DNA from: Parvularcula oceani
GTDB lineage: Bacteria; Pseudomonadota; Alphaproteobacteria; Caulobacterales; Parvularculaceae
Assembly (NCBI RefSeq): GCF_000733125.1
Contig: NZ_JPHU01000001.1
Coordinates: 124,001 to 188,000 of the forward strand
Direction of reading: 5' to 3'
Length of the DNA stretch: 64,000 nt
Shown here: positions 19,005 to 27,880 of the stretch, one piece after another
Layout of the letters: each line of letters starts with the position of its first letter
Numbering within the stretch: position 1 is the stretch's first letter
The notes under the pieces: generated by a model
Seen by the model: only the letters and a program-made list of their open reading frames with translations
Databases searched by the model: none
What the model was told of the DNA's origin: nothing
Program-made: the position numbers and the translations under genes

Positions 19005-20978
19005 TTAACCGATCAGCGCGCGGACCTTGTCGGCCGCCGCCTCTGCCGTGATGCCGAAATGCTCGTAGAGCGCTTTGTAGGGGCCGGACGCGCCGAAGCC
19101 GGTCATGCCGACGAAATCGCCGCGCGTGCCGCCCGCATGCAGGATCGCGTCCCAGCCCTGGCGGATCGCCGCCTCGATGCCGACCCGCGGCACGTCACCG
19201 AGCACCTTGGCGATGTAGTCCGCGTCCTGCTCGGCGAAGAGCTCGAAGCAGGGCATGGAGACGACGCGCGTCGCGATGCCGTCCTTTTCGAGCAGCGCCT
19301 GCGCCTCGAGCGCGATGTCCACTTCCGAGCCGGTGGCGAACAGCGTCGCCTTCGCGTCTTCCGCCTCGCGCAGGACATAGCCGCCGCGCTTCGTTTCGTT
19401 CTCGGACGCGTCATCGCGCACGGGACCGATATTCTGGCGCGTCAGCGCGAGGACCGAGGGCCCTTCGGTGCGCGACAGGGCGCAGGCCCAGGCCTCGGCC
19501 GTCTCGACCGCGTCGCCGGGACGGAAGACGGCGAGGTTCGGGATCGCCCGCAGGCTCGCCAGCGTCTCGACCGGCTGGTGGGTCGGCCCGTCCTCGCCGA
19601 GGCCGATGGAGTCGTGGGTCAGCACGTAGACGACCCGCACGCCCATCAGCGCGGCGAGGCGTGCGGCCGGCCGCAGATAGTCCGCGAAGACCAGGAAGGT
19701 GCCGCCATAGGGGATGACCCCGCCATGAAGCGCGATGCCGTTCATCGCCGCGGCCATGCCGTGCTCGCGGATGCCGTAATGGACGTAGCGCCCGGCGTAA
19801 TCCTCGGAGGAGAAGACGCCGAGATCTTCCGTGCGGGTATTGTTCGAGCCGGTCAGGTCGGCCGAGCCGCCGAGCGTGGTCTCGATCGCCGCATTGATGA
19901 CCTTGAGCGCGTTCTCGGACGCCTTGCGGGTGGCCACCGCGCCGCCCTCTGCGGCGAGGTCCTTCGCATGGTCCTTGAGCGCCTCGATGGCCTTGGCGGG
20001 ATCACCCTTGAGGCAGTCGCGGAACGCCGCACCGTTCTCCGCAGCGTCGACCCGCTTCTCCCAGGCCTCGCGGTCCGCGGCGCCGCGGCTGCCGGCCTCG
20101 CGCCACGCCTTTTCGACCTCATCGGGAACGACGAAGGGTTCGGCGGTCCAGCCGAGGCTCTTGCGCGCGGCGGCGATGTCTTCCTCGCCCAGAGGCGCAC
20201 CATGCGCCTTGGCCGTGCCGGCCTTGACGGCCGCGCCCTTGCCGATGGTCGTCTTGCAGGCGATCAGGACCGGGCGGTCGGAGGTCTTGGCCTCTTCGAG
20301 AGCGGCATCGACCGCCTCGGGGTCATGGCCGTCGCAGGCCAGCGTCTTCCAGCCCGACGCCTCGAAGCGCTTGCGCTGGTCGGTCGAGTCCGACAGCGAG
20401 ATCTTGCCGTCGATGGAAATGCCGTTGTCGTCCCAGAGGACGCAGAGCTTGCGCAGCTTGAGATGGCCTGCGAGCGCGATCGCTTCCTGGCTGATGCCTT
20501 CCATCAGGCAGCCATCGCCCGCGATGGCCCAGGTGCGGTGATCGACCACGTCGTCGCCGAAGCGGGCATTGAGATGCGCCTCGGCCATCGCCATGCCGAC
20601 GGCGTTGCCGAGGCCCTGGCCGAGCGGACCGGTCGTCGTCTCGATCCCCGGCGCATGGCCGTATTCGGGATGGCCCGCCGTCTTGGACGACAGCTGACGG
20701 AAATTCTTGAGGTCGTCCATCTCCATGCCCGGATAGCCGAGCAGGTAGAGCAGGCTGTAGATCAGCATGGAGCCGTGGCCGGCCGACAGCACGAAGCGGT
20801 CGCGATCGGGCCAGTCGGGCGCCTGCGCGTCGAACTTCATGTGGCGCGTGAAGAGGACGGTCGCCGCATCGGCCATGCCCATCGGCATGCCGGGGTGGCC
20901 GGACTGCGCCTTCTCCACCGCATCCATGGACAAGACCGCGATAGCTGCCGCCTGTGAGCGCAATTGTTCGATATCCAC
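19005..20978 (-). CDS. tkt: Transketolase
   Basis: The 657-residue thiamine-diphosphate enzyme transfers two-carbon units in the pentose phosphate pathway. Key segments: [14 protein letters not shown] near the N-terminus, the ThDP motif [13 protein letters not shown], and the Pyr-domain [21 protein letters not shown]. The start is GTG at 20978. It is probably the first gene of tkt-gap-lipoprotein-pgk-fba; the CitE-like gene upstream ends only 57 bases away, so it may share transcription. Confidence 0.96.
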   Translation of the reverse strand: MDIEQLRSQAAAIAVLSMDAVEKAQSGHPGMPMGMADAATVLFTRHMKFDAQAPDWPDRDRFVLSAGHGSMLIYSLLYLLGYPGMEMDDLKNFRQLSSKTAGHPEYGHAPGIETTTGPLGQGLGNAVGMAMAEAHLNARFGDDVVDHRTWAIAGDGCLMEGISQEAIALAGHLKLRKLCVLWDDNGISIDGKISLSDSTDQRKRFEASGWKTLACDGHDPEAVDAALEEAKTSDRPVLIACKTTIGKGAAVKAGTAKAHGAPLGEEDIAAARKSLGWTAEPFVVPDEVEKAWREAGSRGAADREAWEKRVDAAENGAAFRDCLKGDPAKAIEALKDHAKDLAAEGGAVATRKASENALKVINAAIETTLGGSADLTGSNNTRTEDLGVFSSEDYAGRYVHYGIREHGMAAAMNGIALHGGVIPYGGTFLVFADYLRPAARLAALMGVRVVYVLTHDSIGLGEDGPTHQPVETLASLRAIPNLAVFRPGDAVETAEAWACALSRTEGPSVLALTRQNIGPVRDDASENETKRGGYVLREAEDAKATLFATGSEVDIALEAQALLEKDGIATRVVSMPCFELFAEQDADYIAKVLGDVPRVGIEAAIRQGWDAILHAGGTRGDFVGMTGFGASGPYKALYEHFGITAEAAADKVRALIG

Positions 20979-21035
20979 CAGAGAATTCCTTGCGAGTCTG
21001 TCAGGTCCGTGATTGCACTTGAGGCCGCCCCAGGG

Positions 21036-21860
21036 TCAAGGCTGGCGCGCTGCGAGTGCGAGTGTGCGTCGCGCGGACTTGATGACCGGCAGCTCGATCA
21101 TCTTGCCGTCGAGAAGCGCGACGCCGTCCTCCGCCTGCTCGAAGGCTTCGACCACGCGCTGCGCCCGCGCGACCTCGTCCTGCGTGGGCGAGAGCGCCGT
21201 GTGGATCGGCGCGAGCTGGGCGGGATGGATCGCGCTGCGGGCATGGATGCCCAGCGCCTTGGCCCGCCGCGTCTCGGCCTCGAGGCCGTCGGGGTCCTTC
21301 ACGTCGAGATAGGGAACGTCGAAGAGCACCTTGCGCGCCGCCCCGAAGGCCAGTGCGCAGCGCGAGCGGCCGTAAAGATGCGCCTCCCAGGAGAGGTCGC
21401 AGCCGATATCGGCGGCGAGGTCGATCGCGCCGTAAATGCCGCCGATCACGGCCTCATGGTCGGCCAGAGCATCCGCCGCCTGGATCGCGCGCGCTGATTC
21501 GAGCACGGGGATCAGCGCGTCCTTGCCATAGGCTGCCCGGACCCTGTCGAGGTCGGCGGGACCGGTCGGCTTGGGGATCATCACGAAGGCGATCCCTTCT
21601 GCGCCCTTCAGCGCATCCAGATCCGCCTCGCCTGCCTCCGAGCCGACGGCATTGACCCGCAGGCCGACACTGGCAGGACCCTCGCGCCGCGCCAGGAAGG
21701 CCAGCGTCTCCTCGCGCGCCTTCGCCTTGCCCTGCGGGGCGACGGCGTCTTCGAGGTCGATGCAGACGAGATCGGCGCCTGCCGCCGCCGCCTTCTCGAA
21801 GCGGTCGGGCCGGGCGCCGGGCACGAAGAGCAGGGAACGCCAAAGCTGCGGGTCGGTCAT
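21036..21860 (-). CDS. HpcH/HpaI aldolase / citrate lyase beta-like protein (CitE-like)
   Basis: Starting at ATG 21860 the product has 274 residues: MTDPQLWRSLLFVPGARPDRF, then VCIDLEDAVAPQGKAKAR with the metal-binding acidic residues, and GGIYGAIDLAADIGCD. It is a (beta-alpha)8 barrel lyase acting on CoA esters, of the CitE/malyl-CoA lyase/CLYBL type. Stand-alone CitE genes without CitD/F are common in alphaproteobacteria; the exact substrate is open. An extra 14 residues (start at 21902) are possible. Confidence 0.86.
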   Translation of the reverse strand: MTDPQLWRSLLFVPGARPDRFEKAAAAGADLVCIDLEDAVAPQGKAKAREETLAFLARREGPASVGLRVNAVGSEAGEADLDALKGAEGIAFVMIPKPTGPADLDRVRAAYGKDALIPVLESARAIQAADALADHEAVIGGIYGAIDLAADIGCDLSWEAHLYGRSRCALAFGAARKVLFDVPYLDVKDPDGLEAETRRAKALGIHARSAIHPAQLAPIHTALSPTQDEVARAQRVVEAFEQAEDGVALLDGKMIELPVIKSARRTLALAARQP

Positions 21861-21975
21861 GAAGCCTCTCGTCTCTGCGCGGCTTCGGGTTAGGTTCGTC
21901 ACGGCGTCCCGTCAAACGCCTCTCGCGGCTTGTCCGCGGGCGCGGCGCGGGCGACGATGAGAAGAGGAGGTGGGC

Positions 21976-23121
21976 ATGAAGCCTTTCACGTTTCAGACCG
22001 TGCCGGATATCCGCTTCGGCGTCGGGGCGACCGCGACGCTGCCCGACATGCTGCGCGGGCGCGGCGCGAAGCGGGTGCTGCTGGTTACCGACAAGGGCAT
22101 CAGGGGTGCGGGGCTCCTGGCGCCGGTCGAGGAAGCGCTGAGCGGCGCCGGGCTGTCCGTCACCGTCTTCGACGAAGTGGTCGCCGATCCGCCCGAGGAC
22201 ATGGTCCTGCGCTGCGGCGAGGCGGCGAAGGACAAGGATGCCGTGATCGGCCTCGGCGGCGGCAGCCCGCTCGACACGGCGAAGCTCGCGGCGCTTCTCG
22301 CCAAGGGCCAGCAGCCGCTCTCCGAAATGTACGGCGTAGACCAGGTTCGCGCGGAGCGCCTGCCCCTCATCCTCATCCCGACCACTGCCGGCACGGGGTC
22401 CGAGGTCACGCCGATCGCCATCGTCACGACCGGCGAGACCACCAAGTCCGGCGTCGTCTCCCCCGCCCTCTATGCCGACGCGGCCCTTCTCGACCCCGCC
22501 CTCACGCGCGGCCTGCCCGCCGAGGTGACGGCGGCGACGGGAGTGGACGCCATGGTCCACGCGATCGAGGCCTATACGACCGCGCACAAGAAGAACCCGG
22601 TTTCCGACGCGCTGGCGCGCGAGGCGCTGCGCCTCCTCTCGGTCCATGTGCGCGGCGCCTTCGAGGACGGCAACAACGACGATCACAGGGGCGGCGCCAT
22701 GCTGGGCGCCATGCTGGCGGGCCAGGCCTTCGCCAATGCGCCCGTCGCCGCCGTCCACGCCCTCGCCTATCCCTTGGGCGGCCGCTTCCACCTGCCCCAC
22801 GGGCTGACCAACAGCCTCGTCCTGCCCCATGTCCTGCGCTTCAACCTGCCCGCCGCAGCGCCGCTCTATGCCGAGCTGGCAGAGGACGTCGCGGGCCATG
22901 CGGAAGGTTCGGTCGAGGCGCGGGCCGAGGCCTTCGTCGGCGCGATGGAGGACATCTGCGAGGCGGTCGGCATGCGGCGGCGCCTTCGCGAATTCGGCAT
23001 CAGCCACAATCACCTGCCGGACCTCGCCGAGGACGCGATGCTTCAGACGCGCCTGTTGCAGAACAATCCGCGCGAAGTGACACTGGAAGATGCGAGGGGG
23101 ATCTATGAGCGCGCGTGGTGA
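21976..23121 (+). CDS. Iron-containing alcohol dehydrogenase
   Basis: From ATG 21976, six bases after GAGGAGG, the product is 381 residues. The N-terminal Rossmann-like half has GGGSPLDTAK; the helical half has IPTTAGTGSEVT and the iron-binding HALAYPLGGRFHLPHG segment. Such group III dehydrogenases reduce or oxidise alcohols, lactaldehyde or related compounds; the substrate is not readable. The downstream thioesterase start overlaps its 3' end by 17 bases, so they are coupled. A GTG two codons earlier is less likely. Confidence 0.9.
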   Translation: MKPFTFQTVPDIRFGVGATATLPDMLRGRGAKRVLLVTDKGIRGAGLLAPVEEALSGAGLSVTVFDEVVADPPEDMVLRCGEAAKDKDAVIGLGGGSPLDTAKLAALLAKGQQPLSEMYGVDQVRAERLPLILIPTTAGTGSEVTPIAIVTTGETTKSGVVSPALYADAALLDPALTRGLPAEVTAATGVDAMVHAIEAYTTAHKKNPVSDALAREALRLLSVHVRGAFEDGNNDDHRGGAMLGAMLAGQAFANAPVAAVHALAYPLGGRFHLPHGLTNSLVLPHVLRFNLPAAAPLYAELAEDVAGHAEGSVEARAEAFVGAMEDICEAVGMRRRLREFGISHNHLPDLAEDAMLQTRLLQNNPREVTLEDARGIYERAW

Positions 23122-23539
23122 GCCCAGGGACGCCTTCGCCCGCTTCGTCCCGATCCAGACCCGCTGGTCGGACAATGACGTCTACGGCCACGTCAACAAT
23201 GTCGCCTATTACGGCTTTTTCGACACGGCGGTGAACAAGCTGCTGATCGAGGAATGCGGCCTCGACATCCATGGCGGGGAGGTGATCGGCCTCGTCGTCG
23301 AGACCGGCTGCCGCTATCACGCGGCGCTCGCCTATCCCGAGCCCGTCGAGGTCGGCATCGCGGTCGAGCGGCTGGGCAATTCGTCCGTCACCTACAGGCT
23401 CGGCGTCTTCGCGGAGGGCGCTGAACGCTCGGCCGCGGACGGACGGTTCGTGCACGTCTATGTCGACCGCGACACCCGGCGGCCGGTGCCGCTGCCCGGG
23501 GACATGCGGGCGGGGCTTGAGCCGCTCTTGCGGGACTGA
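23105..23539 (+). CDS. Acyl-CoA thioesterase, 4-hydroxybenzoyl-CoA thioesterase-like hotdog fold
   Basis: From ATG 23105 the product is 144 residues. It carries the hotdog signature TRWSDNDVYGHVNNVAYYGFFDTAVN with the active-site Asp in the D-x-YGHVNN motif, close to YbgC/FadM-type thioesterases. It would release free acids from CoA esters. It overlaps the alcohol dehydrogenase gene, suggesting a shared catabolic step, for example handling of an acyl-CoA/aldehyde/alcohol series. Confidence 0.86.
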   Translation: MSARGEPRDAFARFVPIQTRWSDNDVYGHVNNVAYYGFFDTAVNKLLIEECGLDIHGGEVIGLVVETGCRYHAALAYPEPVEVGIAVERLGNSSVTYRLGVFAEGAERSAADGRFVHVYVDRDTRRPVPLPGDMRAGLEPLLRD

Positions 23540-23542
23540 CCG

Positions 23543-23776
23543 TCAGCCCTCCTCTCCCTCGCTTGCGAAGCTGAACACTTCTCCGATCGGCAGGCGGAAG
23601 GCCTCGGCGATCAGGAAGGCCGTCTCCAGCGAGGGTGCGTAGCGGTTCTTCTCGATCGCCGCGATGGTCTGGCGGGTGACGCCGGCCCTCTCCGCCAGCT
23701 CGGCCTGGGTCATCTCGCCTGCATGGAAGCGCAGCTCGCGCACGCGGTTGCGCAGGCGGCTCTTGCCGCCCTTCAC
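23543..23776 (-). CDS. Small Xre-family (Cro/CI) transcription regulator
   Basis: The 77-residue protein is nearly only a helix-turn-helix: LRNRVRELRFHAGEMTQAELAERAGVTRQTIAAIEKNRYAPSLETAF. It belongs to the short YozG-like type that usually sits beside a small membrane protein gene, as here. It overlaps that upstream gene by four bases (ATGA) and probably represses the pair. It is convergent with the thioesterase gene. Confidence 0.88.
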   Translation of the reverse strand: MKGGKSRLRNRVRELRFHAGEMTQAELAERAGVTRQTIAAIEKNRYAPSLETAFLIAEAFRLPIGEVFSFASEGEEG

Positions 23777-24174
23777 GCGCTCATCCGGTAGAGCGCCAGC
23801 ATGACCAGGCCGCTGACGATCTCGATCCCGAGAATGGCGAGGAAGATGACGTTCGCCAGAAGGGCGTTCCCCGACATCATCGCCAGCCCCAGAAGCGCGA
23901 AGGCCAACGCCAGATAGAGGAAGCCGCGAACGAACTGCGCGCGCAGGGCGATCCTGTGGTCGCGCTCGTCCACCTTGGTCCGTCCGCGCCCGACCAGCGC
24001 GGCGAGAGCGGCCCCGATGGCTGTCAGCACCGTGATGGCGAAGACGGCCAGGAAGATGCTGCCGCCCGCAGGCTGCGTAAGGCCGCCGCTCGAGGAAAGC
24101 TGCCAGGCGAACCAGCCGCCGACAGCGGCCAGGACCAGCACGACGGCGCCGGTGATGCGTTCTCTCTCGGTCAT
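23773..24174 (-). CDS. Small multi-pass membrane protein paired with an Xre regulator
   Basis: From ATG 24174 the product is 133 residues with four hydrophobic helices (about 8-26, 40-62, 78-98 and 105-128) and a basic cytoplasmic loop GRGRTKVDERDHRIALRAQ. Such proteins resemble the DUF2178-type partners of small Xre regulators. The function is unknown. A longer reading starting at 24225 has no hydrophobic logic at its N-terminus and is not preferred. Confidence 0.72.
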   Translation of the reverse strand: MTERERITGAVVLVLAAVGGWFAWQLSSSGGLTQPAGGSIFLAVFAITVLTAIGAALAALVGRGRTKVDERDHRIALRAQFVRGFLYLALAFALLGLAMMSGNALLANVIFLAILGIEIVSGLVMLALYRMSA

Positions 24175-24271
24175 CGGATCTCTCCCTTGATGAAGGAGAT
24201 GTACGATGATCCTGACCTGATGCAAGTATTTTTTACATCGTGACCGGTATTCTTGCCTCAGGCTTGCCGGT

Positions 24272-25699
24272 TCAGAGGACGGGCGCGAGCAGCCGGGCGG
24301 CTCTCACGGCGAGCTTGAAGAAGACCGAGCGCTGCTGATAATCGCGCTCGTCATGCTCGCGGCTGCCGTTGAAATCGCGCAGGAACATGCCCTCGACATT
24401 CCGGGCGAAGCCGCGATCCGCGACGATCACCATGGCCTCGAAATTCAGACGGAAGCTGCGATTGTCCATGTTCGCCGTGCCGACCATTGCGAGGTCGTCG
24501 TCGATCAGCAGCGCCTTTCTGTGCATGAAGCCGCGCGTGTAGCGATAGGCGCGCAGGCCCGCCCGCTCGGCTTCTTCCAGGAAGTCGAACCCTGCGAGCC
24601 AGACCGGAAGGTGGTCGGGGCGGTGCGGCACGATCACGCGCACATCGACGCCGCGCAGGACCGCGAGCTTGAGGGCCGACATCACGGCGAGATCGGGCAC
24701 GAAATAGGGGCTGACGATCCATAGGCGCTCCTTCGCCGCGTTGATGGCGGCGACGAACATCAGCATTCCGGTCTCGAGGTCGTCGGCCGGACCGGTCGGC
24801 AGGAAGGCGGCGATCTGGTCGCCCCGGGTCGCGGGCCGCGCGTCCCAGTCGAGCTCCAGCACCTCGCCCGCCGCGAACTGCCAGTCCTGCGAGAAGGCGA
24901 GCTGCGCGGCCTGCACGAGCGGCCCTTCGAGCCGCATATGCGCATCGGCCCAGGGGCCGAATTTCGGGTCCTCGCCGACATATTCGACGCCGACATTGTT
25001 GCCGCCGACAAAGGCTACGCGTCCGTCCGCCACCACCGTCTTCCGGTGATTGCGGAAATTGACCTCGAAGCGCCCCCGGATCGGACGGCGGCGGCCGAAG
25101 CCGGCCACTTTCACGCCGGCTTCCCTGAAGCTGCGGAAATAAGCGCCGGGCGTGCTGATCGAGCCGATCTCGTCATAAAGAAGATAGCACCGCACGCCCC
25201 GCTCCACGGCGGAGGCCATGCGGTCGCGCAGCGTCCGGCCGAGCCGGTCGTCGCGGAAGATGTAGAACTGGACGAGGACATAGGACCGCGCCGCGTCGAT
25301 CGCCGAGAAGATTTCCTCGAACGTCTCCTCGCCGTCCTCCAGCAGTGCCACGTGGTTGCCGCGCGTATAGCCCGCGCCGCCGATATCCTCAGCCACTTCC
25401 AGCTCTCGGGCGGCATGGCGCGCGCCCTGCCCCTCATATTCGAGGAAGGTGGAGACCTCCTGCTTCCGCGTCACCTCGGCCTGCGCGGCCCTGATGGCGG
25501 CATAGCCGATATGCTTGCGCCGCCCGAAGACGAGATAGAGCGGGATCGAAGCGTAAGGCAGCGCGAAAAGCGCCATCAGCCAGGCAAGCGTGCCCTGGGC
25601 GGTGCGATTGGCCATGATCGAATGGATCGCGCAGGCCACGGCCCCAGCGTAGAACGCGGCATCGAGCCAGAAGAAGATATCCGTTCCGCCCATGAACAT
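24272..25699 (-). CDS. cls: Cardiolipin synthase (phospholipase D family)
   Basis: The 475-residue enzyme joins two phosphatidylglycerols to cardiolipin at the inner membrane. Two N-terminal membrane helices (about 8-28 and 36-58) are followed by two PLD domains with HKD motifs: HRKTVVADGRVAFVGGNN and HRKALLIDDDLAMVGTANMDNRS. Length and layout fit bacterial Cls. It lies 23 bases from the EEP-family gene, in the same direction, so they may be co-transcribed. Confidence 0.93.
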   Translation of the reverse strand: MFMGGTDIFFWLDAAFYAGAVACAIHSIMANRTAQGTLAWLMALFALPYASIPLYLVFGRRKHIGYAAIRAAQAEVTRKQEVSTFLEYEGQGARHAARELEVAEDIGGAGYTRGNHVALLEDGEETFEEIFSAIDAARSYVLVQFYIFRDDRLGRTLRDRMASAVERGVRCYLLYDEIGSISTPGAYFRSFREAGVKVAGFGRRRPIRGRFEVNFRNHRKTVVADGRVAFVGGNNVGVEYVGEDPKFGPWADAHMRLEGPLVQAAQLAFSQDWQFAAGEVLELDWDARPATRGDQIAAFLPTGPADDLETGMLMFVAAINAAKERLWIVSPYFVPDLAVMSALKLAVLRGVDVRVIVPHRPDHLPVWLAGFDFLEEAERAGLRAYRYTRGFMHRKALLIDDDLAMVGTANMDNRSFRLNFEAMVIVADRGFARNVEGMFLRDFNGSREHDERDYQQRSVFFKLAVRAARLLAPVL

Positions 25700-25722
25700 G
25701 CCCTTGCGAGGATCGCGCCGGG

Positions 25723-26415
25723 CTAGGCCGCTTCGCGGGTCACGTCAGCCCGGATGGGCAGGTGATCCGATGCGATGCGGGCGAGCGGCGTGTTGTGGAC
25801 CCGCGCTTCGACCCGCAACTGTCCGCAGGAATAGAGGCGGTCGAGCCGGGCGATCGGCCGGATCGCGGGGAAGGTCCGGCCGGGTGCGTATTCGTTCAGG
25901 AGCCCTGCGAGAGGCTCGAGCCCCCGGCCCGCCCGCGGCCACTCATTGAGGTCGCCGCAAAGGAGAAGCGGCATCTGCGCCCTGTCGGCATATTCGGCCA
26001 GCGTCTCCGCCTGGTGGCGGCGCCACTTCCTCGTGAGCGCCAGATGCGCGCCGATCACGATCAGCGGCCCCGCCTCCAGCTCGACCACGACGGAGACGGC
26101 GCCTCTGGGTTCGAGATAGGGCAGATCCAGCCGTTTCGCCTTGAGGACCGGCAGGTCCTTGCGGACCAGGATCGCATTGCCGTGCCAGCCAATGCTGTCC
26201 GGCCGGATCGAGAGTTCGGCGGGGCGGTAGTCGCTCAGGCGCGTGATCATTTCGGGCGGCAGCGCCGAGGCGCGCGGACCGAAACGCCGATCGGCCTCCT
26301 GCAGCACGACGACATCCGCACCGATCTCGGAGATGACGGCCATTGTCCGCTCCGGCTTGCGCCGGAAATCATGTCCGATGGCTTTCTGGATGTTGTAGGA
26401 GGCGATGCGCAGCAT
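25723..26415 (-). CDS. Endonuclease/exonuclease/phosphatase (EEP) family hydrolase
   Basis: The 230-residue protein starts MLRIASYNIQKAIG and carries the EEP marks: Asn/Glu metal ligands in SYNIQ and VVLQEADRR, IVIGAHLALTRKWR, CGDLNEW and the terminal SDHLPI His/Asp pair. Proteins of this type beside cardiolipin synthase are often phosphodiesterases acting on lipids or nucleic acids; which one cannot be said. Confidence 0.86.
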   Translation of the reverse strand: MLRIASYNIQKAIGHDFRRKPERTMAVISEIGADVVVLQEADRRFGPRASALPPEMITRLSDYRPAELSIRPDSIGWHGNAILVRKDLPVLKAKRLDLPYLEPRGAVSVVVELEAGPLIVIGAHLALTRKWRRHQAETLAEYADRAQMPLLLCGDLNEWPRAGRGLEPLAGLLNEYAPGRTFPAIRPIARLDRLYSCGQLRVEARVHNTPLARIASDHLPIRADVTREAA

Positions 26416-26514
26416 CCGCTCGGCTTACTCGCCTCGGGAGCGGCGGAAAACCCGTTCGGCACTTGCGCGCACCCCTGCCCGCTCCTAACTTCCGTGAGCT
26501 GCCCGGTGCGTCAG

Positions 26515-26690
26515 GACGGATTTCCCCGGGGCCTTACATTATCGTTCGGGAACCGCCTCTGGTCTGGACCGTGGTCCGTTTCACGTGGTGCCCACCTGGT
26601 CTTTCGGGTCCAGGGCGAAACAGTGTCCAACGGCCGGCGCGGCAATTCCCATTCCCATGCGGATGAAAGAAAGGCTTCGGCCTCATGGCC
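26515..26690 (+). ncRNA. ssrS: 6S RNA (SsrS), position and fold based
   Basis: The spacer before the 5-formyltetrahydrofolate cyclo-ligase gene can fold as one long interrupted rod, read by eye. GGGAA (26548-26552) pairs with TTCCC (26646-26650), GGAC (26566-26569) with GTCC (26625-26628), GTTTC (26578-26582) with GAAAC (26617-26621), and CCTGG (26595-26599) with CCAGG (26610-26614) at the tip. 6S RNA, which mimics an open promoter and binds RNA polymerase, is located at this place in many Proteobacteria. Exact ends are uncertain by about 20 bases. Nothing in it codes convincingly. Confidence 0.65.
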
Positions 26691-26710
26691 GGACCGCCTA
26701 CATTGAGAGC

Positions 26711-27310
26711 ATGCTGGCTCCTCTGCCCATCCTCGACTGGAAAGACCTCTTCCGCAGGCGCGCGAAGAAGGCGCGGGCCCGCGCCGCCGCCGCGCAACCC
26801 CAGGCCGCCCGCTTCGCCGCCGGCCATTTCATGTCGGCCATCGCGCCGAAGGCGGGGCAGACGGTCGCGCTCTATTCGCCGAAGGGCGACGAGCTCGATA
26901 CCGGCCCTCTCGCCAAGGCGCTCGCCGAAGAAGGCGTCGCCGTCGCGCTTCCCGTCGTGACGGGCAAGACCGCGCCGCTGACCTTCCGCCTGTTCGAGAT
27001 CGACCGGCCCCTCGTCGAAGGGCCTTATGGCATATTGGAGCCGGACGAGAACGCCGCGGAGGTGCGGCCGGATATCGTGGTGACGCCGCTTCTTGCCGCC
27101 CGCAAGGCCGATGGTGCGCGCCTCGGAATGGGCGGCGGCCATTACGACCGGACGCTGGAGGCGCTGCGCGCAGGGCCGCCTGGCGTGACGGCGGTGGGAT
27201 ACGGGTATGGCGATCAGCTGACGGAGCGGTTCCCCGTCGCCCCGCACGACCAGTTCCTCGACTGGTTCGTGTCCGAGCGCGGTGCGCTTCATTTCACGCC
27301 GCGCCGCTAG
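26711..27310 (+). CDS. 5-formyltetrahydrofolate cyclo-ligase
   Basis: From ATG 26711 the product is 199 residues: WKDLFRRRAKKARARAAA at the N-terminus, GYGIL-type substrate region at PYGILEPDE, then DIVVTPLLAARKADGARLGMGGGHYDRTL, the conserved ATP/Mg and substrate loop. It converts 5-formyl-THF to 5,10-methenyl-THF with ATP. Position just after the 6S RNA gene is conserved (ygfA in E. coli). A longer reading to 26585 would cross the RNA gene. Confidence 0.93.
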   Translation: MLAPLPILDWKDLFRRRAKKARARAAAAQPQAARFAAGHFMSAIAPKAGQTVALYSPKGDELDTGPLAKALAEEGVAVALPVVTGKTAPLTFRLFEIDRPLVEGPYGILEPDENAAEVRPDIVVTPLLAARKADGARLGMGGGHYDRTLEALRAGPPGVTAVGYGYGDQLTERFPVAPHDQFLDWFVSERGALHFTPRR

Positions 27311-27433
27311 GCGCAGCGCCGGCTGCGAAACGTCGAGACCGGCCAGAAGGCTTCCGCGCAGGAGGAAGGCCGGAAGTTCAGAAGGATCGGCTGCCGCTTC
27401 GCTGGCGGAAGCCGGGCAATGGGACCGCCGTCG

Positions 27434-27721
27434 TCAGACCCGTTCCAGCGCCGGCTTGCGCGTGCGCAGCCACTCGCGGGCCTGCTTCTGCGCTTCGGCG
27501 ATCTCGCGCGCGGACATCTCCAGCGTGAGCTGCTGGCGATAGACGCGTGCTTCCTGATTGCCCTGGAGCGCAGCCAGGTTGAACCATTTGTGCGCGCTGA
27601 CGAGGCAGCTTTCCGCCGCTGCGCCCGGCGTCGAGGCCATCAGGCCCAGGCGGTACATTTCTTCGGCGGTCGGCAGGCGCTCGGCGCCTTCCAGGCTGGC
27701 ATGGTCGAGGGATACAGACAT
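27434..27721 (-). CDS. Small Sel1-repeat-like protein
   Basis: The 95-residue product contains AHKWFNLAALQGNQEARVYRQQLTLEMSAREIAEAQKQAREW, the helix-turn-helix pattern of Sel1/TPR-like repeats, with one clear repeat and a partial one before it. There is no signal peptide. Sel1 proteins serve as adaptors. It is preceded (on its strand) by a 159-base AT-richer spacer holding TTAAC-type half-sites; nothing definite there. Confidence 0.78.
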   Translation of the reverse strand: MSVSLDHASLEGAERLPTAEEMYRLGLMASTPGAAAESCLVSAHKWFNLAALQGNQEARVYRQQLTLEMSAREIAEAQKQAREWLRTRKPALERV

Positions 27722-27880
27722 TGTTCACTCCTGTTACTGCTTTGGTCACTGTCCGGCTCTGCCGGTTAACCTTGAAACGATAGTGACCATCCTGCGGTGA
27801 ACATGAAGTAAAACGCACTTTAACTGTTCGGTGACCTGCCTTTAACCAGCCATTTACTATAACGGGAGGCGCCGACCGCT

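Noticed and set aside
27722-27880. TTAAC half-sites suggesting a CtrA box
   Set aside because: No pair has the required TTAA-N7-TTAA spacing.
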